A stretch of DNA of 10,254 bases from JANNVZ01 sp046155615 (lineage in GTDB: Bacteria; Bacteroidota; Bacteroidia; Flavobacteriales_D; Sanyastnellaceae), in contig JBJXFP010000012.1 in NCBI GenBank assembly GCA_046155615.1, forward strand, positions 1-10,254. The letters are read 5' to 3'. This document shows, piece after piece, positions 1-6,105 of this stretch (positions are counted from its first letter, which is position 1; every line of letters starts with the position of its first letter). Position numbers and translations under genes: made by a program. The notes under the pieces were generated by a model that saw nothing but the letters and a program-made list of their open reading frames with translations, did not search any database and was not told the origin of the DNA.

Positions 1-72
1 CAGTTCAGCTGTAAATTTTTTGTTTCCGGCATTGCCTTCGGCTTTGCCAAAACCTGTCATTGAACGCAGCAT
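1..72 (-). CDS. yicC: YicC/YloC-family endoribonuclease, N-terminal fragment (runs off left edge)
   Basis: Only the first 24 codons are present, reading leftward from an ATG at 72 to base 1. The peptide starts MLRSMTGFGKAEG and continues NKKFTAEL. The opening M-[IL]-x-SMTGFGxAE is the hallmark N-terminus of the YicC/YloC family, conserved, highly structured proteins of roughly 290 residues; the E. coli and Bacillus members are reported endoribonucleases. The family pattern decides the start: the ATG at 72 gives the usual four residues before the second Met, whereas the ATG at 60 would drop them. It follows the secreted-protein gene on the same strand after a 93-base gap. In many bacteria yicC is followed by gmk (guanylate kinase), so gmk is a reasonable guess for the next gene outside the window. 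Identity rests on this short motif alone, but the motif is distinctive. Confidence 0.82.
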   Translation of the reverse strand, partial: MLRSMTGFGKAEGNAGNKKFTAEL

Positions 73-165
73 GTGTGGTAGGGAAATTTTTTATTATATC
101 GTGGTCGAAGATAGATGCGCAGCAAACTGAAGTATAATCAATTGCCCATGTCAGTATTTGAATTT

Positions 166-1056
166 TCAAGCTTTGCTTACAATGTATCGCAAGCCGAACA
201 TATTGCCCACCCGTGGATGAACATAAGTTCTCAGTTCAGGTAGATCCGTAATGTTGATTTGCGGGCGCACTTCCATGGTGAGCTGGAGCCGTTTCCAAAA
301 GTCGCGCTTCTTTCCAAGGGCAACACGGCAGCCTATGCTGAGGTAGGCAGAACCGGCATAGCTTGATTTATTCTGAAATGACTCGTTGCGATATTCTGCG
401 GAAATGCTTTGCTGAAATCCGCCTGTGGTTGGTTGCGAACTCACGTTGATGCGATCACTCATGCTTTCATAAATAGCTGTCCGGGCATTGACCGTTGCTC
501 CCACGGTGATGCCGCCACCACAATACACTTTGAACAAGCGCACTGGCATGGTGCAAAATGTTGCACTGAGGTCTAGCTCAATGCGTGTGGCCCAATGGGA
601 AACTCCTATTGAATGCGAAACGACTGAATCAATGTAGATATATGTCTGTGCAGCTTCGGAATGCAAAGTGTCCAAATGATAATTCTGTGTTTTGTAGTAA
701 TAGTTTGAAATGTTGTTGGTAGAGGTAGCCTGCACACCAATGCGGTATTCCCTGTGTTTGGGCAATGGATTATTTTTCTTGCTGTGGTGCAAAAAACTCA
801 AATAACCCTGGCCTCCTACGGCTATATTATAGTTGTAGCCATGGCTGTTGAATCCTGATAGATTTTGTTTCAGTATTGCCGACTCAGGTGCTAATAGCAA
901 AAAATCCTGATAGGTACTAATCGCTCCGCTATTGTTATACAGCACACTGCTAAAGCCAATGCTGTGCAGTTGCCACCTTTGTGGATCAGCATAGTCTTGA
1001 GCATTGGTAAAATGTAAAAGCGTAAATGAAGTGAAGAGGCAAAGTAGTTTTTCCAT
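166..1056 (-). CDS. Secreted or outer-membrane protein of unknown function
   Basis: I do not recognise a family. The 296-residue product starts at an ATG (1056) and opens with a clear Sec signal peptide: MEK, a hydrophobic core of about 12 residues, then a likely signal peptidase I site after TNA at residue 19, leaving QDYADP as the mature N-terminus. There is no Cys next to the cleavage site, so it is not an obvious lipoprotein. The mature part has many short segments of alternating polar and hydrophobic or aromatic residues (for example TRIELDLSATF, AYLSIGCRVALG, LQLTMEVRPQINI) separated by Asn/Ser-rich turns, which suggests a beta-barrel or beta-rich envelope protein. It ends in FGLRYIVSKA and lacks the terminal aromatic residue typical of many barrels. 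No type IX secretion C-terminal domain is evident. It lies 94 bases after the mfd stop on the same strand. Periplasmic or outer-membrane location is inferred. Confidence 0.75.
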   Translation of the reverse strand: MEKLLCLFTSFTLLHFTNAQDYADPQRWQLHSIGFSSVLYNNSGAISTYQDFLLLAPESAILKQNLSGFNSHGYNYNIAVGGQGYLSFLHHSKKNNPLPKHREYRIGVQATSTNNISNYYYKTQNYHLDTLHSEAAQTYIYIDSVVSHSIGVSHWATRIELDLSATFCTMPVRLFKVYCGGGITVGATVNARTAIYESMSDRINVSSQPTTGGFQQSISAEYRNESFQNKSSYAGSAYLSIGCRVALGKKRDFWKRLQLTMEVRPQINITDLPELRTYVHPRVGNMFGLRYIVSKA

Positions 1057-1150
1057 TGATTGAGGTTTTGATTGCTTAGCAACTGAATTTTCGCAGAGAA
1101 ATTTTCGAAGAATGTCAAATTGCTAAACCAACAATCAAACATAGACTGAA
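1057..1150. other. Gap between mfd and the secreted-protein gene
   Basis: These 94 bases separate the mfd stop (1151) from the start of the secreted-protein gene (1056). The gap is AT-rich and holds a short inverted repeat TTGCT-T-AGCAA at 1072-1082 and two copies of ATTTTCG. I see no strong hairpin followed by a T-tract for mfd and no clean match to the Bacteroidota promoter pattern (TTTG, about 19 bases, TAnnTTTG). The downstream gene may therefore be read through from mfd or have its own unrecognised promoter. Confidence 0.4.
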
Positions 1151-4100
1151 TTACACCCTTCTTCCCTCACTCATCGCATCTAAGATATTCACCGCTGTGT
1201 GCATCTGAGTCACATCGGTGAATGAGATGCGCAGCGACTCATCCTTCTCGTACATCTTCCCTAAGTTCGGATTGTGCTTTATGAAATCGAGCACCTTGGA
1301 AAACTTTTCACTTTGGTAATATGGCGAGTCTTGTTTGCTTACGAAATAACCGATCATCTTTCCACTCTTAAGCACCAGTTTTTCCATACCGAGTGAGCGT
1401 GCATGCCAGCGCAGGCGCATGGTGTCAATAAGAGCAAGTGTGGAATTTGGTATTGACCCAAATCGATCGATTATTCTTTGTTGATAGGCTTGAAGGCCCT
1501 CATCGTTTTCCATATCGTCTAATTCTTTGTAGAGTGCGATGCGTTCGGTTATGCTGCTTACATATTCATCAGGAATCAATATTTCGAAGTCAGTCTCCAA
1601 AGTTGTTTCCCGCACATAGCTCTGGCTCTTCCGAGTCTCCTCTTCATACAATTCAGCAAAGTGTTCTTGCTTCAACTCATCCAATGCTTCATTCAGAATT
1701 TTCTGATAGGTTTCAAAACCAATGTCGTTGATGAAGCCGCTTTGCTCCGCGCCAAGCAGATTGCCTGCGCCACGTATATCAAGGTCTTTCATAGCTATGT
1801 GCAAGCCACTTCCCAGATCGCTGAATTGCTCCAGTGTTTGCAGCCGTTTGCGTGCTTCATCAGTAAGCGAATGAAGACTTGGGGCGAGCAAGTAGCAAAA
1901 TGCTTTTTTATTACTGCGTCCAACGCGCCCCCGCAGTTGGTGCAGGTCACTCATTCCAAAGTGGTGTGCATCATTCACAATCATAGTGTTCGCATTGGGT
2001 ATGTCGAGTCCGCTTTCTACTATGGCTGTGCTCACTAACACGTCAGCTTCACCCTCCACAAAACTTGTCATCACATCTTCAAGCTGATCACCTGTAAGCT
2101 GGCCGTGGCCCACTGCTATGCGTGCATCGGGCACAAGTCGTTGGATCATACCTGCCACTTCTTTGATGTTGCCCACGCGGTTGTGCACAAAGTAAACTTG
2201 TCCGCCACGCTGTATCTCGTAGCTGATAGCATCGCGTATTAGCTCTTCATTGAAAGGCCTCAATTCGGTTTGTATCGGATAGCGGTTGGGTGGCGGTGTT
2301 TGTATAATGCTCAAATCGCGTGCACCCATCATACTGAATTGCAATGTGCGCGGAATAGGTGTGGCAGTGAGAGTAAGTGTGTCCACATTGGCGCGCATGG
2401 TTTTCAGTTTGTCCTTGGTGCCAACTCCGAATTTTTGTTCTTCATCTATGATGAGTAGGCCGAGGTCCTTGAACTTGACGCGGTTGCCCACCAGTGCATG
2501 CGTGCCTATGATGATGTCAATTTCTCCCTTCTCCAATTTTTTCAATGTTTCTGTTGTCTGCTTAGCGCTTTTGAAGCGGTTGATGTAGTCCACCTTCACC
2601 GGAAATTCTTTCAGGCGCTTAGAAAAACTTTTGAAATGCTGCAATGAAAGAACTGTAGTGGGCACCAGCATGGCCACCTGCTTGCCATCAGTTGCTGCCT
2701 TGAATGCTGCACGCATAGCTATCTCTGTTTTTCCAAAACCCACATCACCACACACCAGACGATCCATCGGTGCTTCTGCCTGCATGTCTTCCTTCACCGC
2801 CTGCGATGCTTTCAACTGATCGGGCGTGTCTTCATACATGAAAGATGCTTCCAGTTCAGTTTGCAGATAAGTGTCCGGTGTAAATGCGAATCCCTTTGTT
2901 GTCTTTCGCTTTGCATAGAGCTTTATCAAATCGAAAGCAATCTGCTTCACTTTCGTTTTGGTCTTTCGCTTCAGGGTTTGCCACACGTTGCTTCCAAGCC
3001 TGTCCAGCGAGGGCTGGGTACCATCCTTGCCCACAAATTTTGAAATGCGATGCAGCGAATGAATGCTCACATATAGCGTGTCGTTGTTTTTATAAACAAG
3101 ACGAATGGCTTCCTGTTCCTTCCCATTCACATCCAATTTTTGCAAGCCTGCGAACTGTCCCACGCCATGATCGATGTGTACCACAAAGTCGCCCGGTTGC
3201 AACGCCATTATCTCTTTCAACGTGATGGCCTCTTTGGCTTTCTTGAATCCTTCTTTCAGTTTGAAGCGCTGGTAGCGTTCGAAGATTTGATGATCAGTGT
3301 ATAGCAACAATTTGTTTTCCTTGTCCACGAATCCTTCACTCAATTCCACAGCAAGTGGTGTGAAGTGCACAGCGTGATCCTTGTCTTCAAAAATCTGATA
3401 GAGACGTTCGATTTGTTTGGGTTGTCCTGCCGCTATCATATTGGTGTAACCGCTCTTTGCATTGTTAGATAAGTTCGTTCCCAGCATATCAAAGTTTTTG
3501 TTGAATGCAGGTTGAGGCTCCATGTCAAACAGGAATACTTCGCTTTGCGTAAACTTGCGTTGCAGTCCAAACTCCACTACGCGAAGTTTTTCCAATCGCA
3601 CATACAAATCATTACTCTCTACATACAAAGTGGCAGGTGGTTGATGCGAAAAAATACCGCTCAGCTTTTCAAACTGTCGCTGCGCCTTTTCCATTTCTAT
3701 TTCCATTTTGCGCAGCACCCCTTCAGTGTCTTTTATCCAAACGCAGGTTTCGTGCGGCAGAAAATCAGGTAGCGAAATGCGTGCTTCCATGGTGGATTGT
3801 TTCGAAACATTGGGAACAATAGTGGCGCGTATCATTTGCGCCACACTGAGTTGCGTGGCAGGATCAAACTTTCGAATGCTCTCCACTTCCTTGCCAAACA
3901 ACTCGATACGATATGGATGGTCGAAGCTGAAAGAAAAAATATCGATGATGCCACCGCGAATAGCGTACTGTCCCGGCTCATACACATAGTCCACTTTTTC
4001 AAATCCATACGTATGCATCCACTCATCTACAAAGTCAAAGTCGAGTGTATTGCCTTGTTGAATCTCAAAGGTTGAAGACTCAAGTTCCTGATGGGTGATT

Positions 4101-4591
4101 ACTTTTTCGGCAATGGCTTCGGGATAAGTAACAATGAGTGTTGTTTGCTGTATGCTGTGGTCTTCGAGCGTTTTGTGCCTGGTAAAAAGTTGTTGCAAAT
4201 TGTTGAGTACTTCAGCGCGCATAGCAACATTTGCATTTTCAGTTTGTTCTGCTTCGTAGGCCACACGGGCACTTTGCGGGAAAAAGAATACTTGTTGATT
4301 ATGTGATTTGTGGTTTTGCTGACTTTCACCATTTTCAATTTTTAATTTCCCATTCTCCATTCCCAGGAGGTTTTCCAAGTCGTTCAGGAAATAGGCAGCC
4401 TCCTCTTTGTCAGGCAGAATGAAAAGATGAGTGCCCTTCAATAGCTTGCAAACACCCAGCGCCACAAGTGCGTTGGCGCTACCAACTACACCACGCAGGT
4501 GCCCTTTTGATTGGTTGCTCTTTACATGATTTGCAACAGACAATACACGTGCATTGCTTTCATATTTTGTGAGAAGATCCGAGATGTACAT
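1151..4591 (-). CDS. mfd: Transcription-repair coupling factor Mfd
   Basis: Mfd is a cytoplasmic DNA translocase that binds RNA polymerase stalled at template-strand lesions, pushes it off the DNA and recruits UvrA for nucleotide excision repair. From the ATG at 4591 the product is 1146 residues, a normal family length. An upstream TTG (4597) adds only two residues and is less likely. The UvrB-like N-terminal module covers about 1-330 and includes GGIIDIFSF. The RNA polymerase-interacting domain (CarD-like, VVHIDHGVGQF) lies around 455-525. The translocase motor has Walker A GDVGFGKTE at 615-623 (Lys621), DEEQ at 716-719, TATPIPRTL, and motif VI QLRGRVGRS at 885-893. The C-terminal regulatory domain spans about 950-1146 (DRFGSIPNSTLALI). 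All motor residues are intact, so it should be active. The odd feature is about 23 extra residues (78-100) after ENLLG, encoded partly by a 7-base-periodic repeat. It is divergent from pabB. Confidence 0.97.
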   Translation of the reverse strand: MYISDLLTKYESNARVLSVANHVKSNQSKGHLRGVVGSANALVALGVCKLLKGTHLFILPDKEEAAYFLNDLENLLGMENGKLKIENGESQQNHKSHNQQVFFFPQSARVAYEAEQTENANVAMRAEVLNNLQQLFTRHKTLEDHSIQQTTLIVTYPEAIAEKVITHQELESSTFEIQQGNTLDFDFVDEWMHTYGFEKVDYVYEPGQYAIRGGIIDIFSFSFDHPYRIELFGKEVESIRKFDPATQLSVAQMIRATIVPNVSKQSTMEARISLPDFLPHETCVWIKDTEGVLRKMEIEMEKAQRQFEKLSGIFSHQPPATLYVESNDLYVRLEKLRVVEFGLQRKFTQSEVFLFDMEPQPAFNKNFDMLGTNLSNNAKSGYTNMIAAGQPKQIERLYQIFEDKDHAVHFTPLAVELSEGFVDKENKLLLYTDHQIFERYQRFKLKEGFKKAKEAITLKEIMALQPGDFVVHIDHGVGQFAGLQKLDVNGKEQEAIRLVYKNNDTLYVSIHSLHRISKFVGKDGTQPSLDRLGSNVWQTLKRKTKTKVKQIAFDLIKLYAKRKTTKGFAFTPDTYLQTELEASFMYEDTPDQLKASQAVKEDMQAEAPMDRLVCGDVGFGKTEIAMRAAFKAATDGKQVAMLVPTTVLSLQHFKSFSKRLKEFPVKVDYINRFKSAKQTTETLKKLEKGEIDIIIGTHALVGNRVKFKDLGLLIIDEEQKFGVGTKDKLKTMRANVDTLTLTATPIPRTLQFSMMGARDLSIIQTPPPNRYPIQTELRPFNEELIRDAISYEIQRGGQVYFVHNRVGNIKEVAGMIQRLVPDARIAVGHGQLTGDQLEDVMTSFVEGEADVLVSTAIVESGLDIPNANTMIVNDAHHFGMSDLHQLRGRVGRSNKKAFCYLLAPSLHSLTDEARKRLQTLEQFSDLGSGLHIAMKDLDIRGAGNLLGAEQSGFINDIGFETYQKILNEALDELKQEHFAELYEEETRKSQSYVRETTLETDFEILIPDEYVSSITERIALYKELDDMENDEGLQAYQQRIIDRFGSIPNSTLALIDTMRLRWHARSLGMEKLVLKSGKMIGYFVSKQDSPYYQSEKFSKVLDFIKHNPNLGKMYEKDESLRISFTDVTQMHTAVNILDAMSEGRRV
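4329..4363 (-). repeat. Degenerate 7-base tandem repeat inside mfd
   Basis: Read on the mfd strand, this 35-base tract splits into five heptamers of related sequence. The first two are GGAATGG and AGAATGG, the last is AAAATGG, and the two between are A/T variants. It stays in frame and encodes a GMENGKLKIENG-like peptide at about residues 77-88 of Mfd, in a segment that is normally only a few residues long. From memory, similar A/T-rich heptad tracts encoding ENGKLKIEN-type peptides recur between genes in Bacteroidota and some cyanobacteria. That recollection could not be checked here; the period of seven is visible directly. Confidence 0.6.
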
Positions 4592-4626
4592 AAACAAAAT
4601 ATTCTGAAGTCATTTAAACAGTAAAG

Positions 4627-4658
4627 CCCCCGATGGACTTTCATCGGAGGTTGTTTTT
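4627..4658. terminator. Terminator-like hairpin between mfd and pabB
   Basis: A 9-base stem with one mismatch (CCCCCGATG at 4627-4635 with CATCGGAGG at 4642-4650) closes a 6-base loop. On the plus strand it is followed by TTGTTTTT (4651-4658), the usual shape of an intrinsic terminator. On the minus strand the tail is weaker (CTTTACTG). Its place between two divergent genes is odd: there is no plus-strand gene to its left for it to end. It may instead serve a former minus-strand gene whose 3' end is seen at 4702-4764, or act in the 5' leader of mfd or pabB. Strand is left open for that reason. Confidence 0.5.
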
Positions 4659-4701
4659 CAAATACGCGGCCGAAAGTAGTGTCGCTGCGAAGTGCTGCCA
4701 G

Positions 4702-4764
4702 TTATTCTATCAAGTCTTTTATATGTTCAGCAATTTCATCATGTTTGCGGACCCAAATGAGCAT
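4702..4764 (-). pseudogene. Possible gene remnant or 20-codon small ORF
   Basis: Reading leftward from an ATG at 4764, 20 codons end at a TAA (4704-4702). The peptide opens MLIWVRKHDE and ends IAEHIKDLIE, an amphipathic charged stretch that looks like the C-terminal helix of a real protein. An in-frame TGA lies two codons upstream, so the frame does not extend into pabB. The hairpin at 4627-4650 begins 51 bases after the stop, which is the spacing expected for a gene end. It could be the eroded 3' end of a lost gene, a genuine small protein or leader peptide for mfd, or chance. It overlaps the first bases of pabB head to head. Confidence is low. Confidence 0.22.
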
Positions 4765-6007
4765 GATTCATAAACTACACAAGTTGATTAAGGATGCACG
4801 ATGGAAGCAGCGCGTTTTCATCTTCAATTCCAATCAGCATGAAGGTGAAAACCTTGTAGCACTTGGTATGATGGATGAGTTTGTGTGCGATGTGTTGCAA
4901 CCGGAATCGCTGATTCAATTGCAACATTGGTTGGACCAAAAGGAAAGCTACGTCTTTGGATTTGTAACGTACGATGTTAAGAATACTGTTGAGCATTTGG
5001 AATCACATCATATTGATGTGTTACATTTTCCATTCGTTCATTTTGTGAGACCCCAGGTTGTTGTTCAGTTTTCAAATGATTCCAAGCGCATACAATGGAA
5101 TGAAAGTGCATACTCAAATGACCAGTTGCTTGCAATGATGCATGATGAGAGTGAAATTGAACCAAAACAGGATACATTGTTATTGCAACCACGCCAATCT
5201 CGCACGCAATACATAGATGCCGTCAATCACCTGAAACAACACATCTACAGAGGCGACATTTATGAAGTCAATTATTGTCAGGAGTTTTTCGCCAATCAGC
5301 ATTTGAACAATCCCTATCAGATCTGGCTGCGACTAAATTCATTCACAGAGGCTCCTTTTGCCTGTTATATGCAGACGGGAGATAGATATGTGATGTGCGC
5401 ATCTCCAGAACGATTCATGCAGCGCAGAGGAAACAGAATTATTTCACAACCCATCAAGGGAACAATAAAGAGAGGTGCCACAGTATCAGAAGATGAAGCA
5501 TTGAAAGTGGCATTGTATGAAAGCGAAAAGGAAAGAAGTGAGAATGTGATGATAGTTGATTTGGTTCGCAATGATTTGTCGCGTTTTGCAACAAAAGGAA
5601 GCGTGACAGTAGATGAGCTGTTTGGCATTCACACTTTCAAAACTGTGCATCACATGGTAAGTACAGTGTGTGCCGAGGTAAAAGAAGAAACATCATTTAC
5701 TGAAATTTTACGCGCCATGTTTCCCATGGGCAGTATGACGGGTGCACCAAAGGTTCGCGCTATGCAGCTAATTGATGAATTTGAATATTCACGAAGAAGT
5801 CTTTACAGCGGTACCATTGGTTACATCAACCCGCATGGCGGCTTCGACTTCAATGTTGTGATTCGCACCCTCCTATGCAACAATGCTGCGCCTTATATCT
5901 CATGCAGCGTAGGCAGCGCCATAACCGTTCAATGTGAAGCGGAAAGTGAATATGAAGAGTGTTTGCTGAAAGCAGAAGCTGTGATAAAGGCCTTGAGCTA
6001 CCAATAA
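4757..6007 (+). CDS. pabB: Aminodeoxychorismate synthase component I (PabB)
   Basis: PabB converts chorismate to 4-amino-4-deoxychorismate using ammonia from the glutaminase PabA, in p-aminobenzoate and folate synthesis (cytoplasm). The chosen ATG at 4757 gives 416 residues; an ATG at 4763 would give 414. The frame stays open back to a GTG at 4679, but those 26 residues (SAASYSIKSFICSA) are not family-like and start close to the hairpin. The N-terminal half (FGFVTYDVKN, LHFPFVHFVRP) matches PabB-type N-domains. The chorismate-binding domain from about residue 145 carries GDIYEVNYCQEF, SPERF, PIKGT with Lys234, SENVMIVDLVRNDLSR, FPMGSMTGAPKVRAM and YSGTIGY. Lys in PIKGT marks PabB; anthranilate synthase TrpE has Ala there. 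All key motifs are present. No PabA or lyase gene adjoins it. It is divergent from mfd and 98 bases ahead of glgE, with no obvious functional link to the glucan genes. Confidence 0.93.
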   Translation: MSMIHKLHKLIKDARWKQRVFIFNSNQHEGENLVALGMMDEFVCDVLQPESLIQLQHWLDQKESYVFGFVTYDVKNTVEHLESHHIDVLHFPFVHFVRPQVVVQFSNDSKRIQWNESAYSNDQLLAMMHDESEIEPKQDTLLLQPRQSRTQYIDAVNHLKQHIYRGDIYEVNYCQEFFANQHLNNPYQIWLRLNSFTEAPFACYMQTGDRYVMCASPERFMQRRGNRIISQPIKGTIKRGATVSEDEALKVALYESEKERSENVMIVDLVRNDLSRFATKGSVTVDELFGIHTFKTVHHMVSTVCAEVKEETSFTEILRAMFPMGSMTGAPKVRAMQLIDEFEYSRRSLYSGTIGYINPHGGFDFNVVIRTLLCNNAAPYISCSVGSAITVQCEAESEYEECLLKAEAVIKALSYQ

Positions 6008-6105
6008 TTCTAAGGTGTCTTGCTAGCAAATCCCATCGAATCTCAGTTAAGTAACAGAAATAAATTTCCATCGTCAATCCAGCAAAGTGTACTATTGACA
6101 CTGTA
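6008..6105. other. Gap between pabB and glgE
   Basis: Ninety-eight bases separate pabB from glgE. They contain a perfect 10-base palindrome TTGCTAGCAA at 6020-6029 and TAAATTTC at 6061-6068, which fits seven of the eight positions (two of them unconstrained) of the Bacteroidota -7 element TAnnTTTG but has no TTTG-like -33 element at the right distance. There is no convincing terminator after pabB. Whether the glgE cluster has its own promoter here or is read through from pabB cannot be decided from the sequence. Confidence 0.35.

Noticed and set aside
157..168. Short inverted repeat TTGAA-TT-TTCAA at the end of the secreted-protein gene
   Set aside because: The stem is five weak pairs with a two-base loop and no following T-tract in the minus direction, so it is not a credible terminator.
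891..1142. 83-codon minus-strand frame overlapping the start of the secreted-protein gene
   Set aside because: It is a different frame of the same strand, mostly inside the secreted-protein gene, with no family likeness. The 296-residue frame with a signal peptide is the better gene.
1438..4306. Several plus-strand open frames of 60-125 codons across the mfd region
   Set aside because: They lie antisense to the intact, motif-complete mfd gene and have unconvincing compositions rich in Cys, His and Ser. They are shadows of the real gene.
6095..6100. TTGACA, a sigma70-type -35 box, just before glgE
   Set aside because: It lies only five bases before the ATG, leaving no room for a -10 box and leader, and Bacteroidota use a different promoter pattern.
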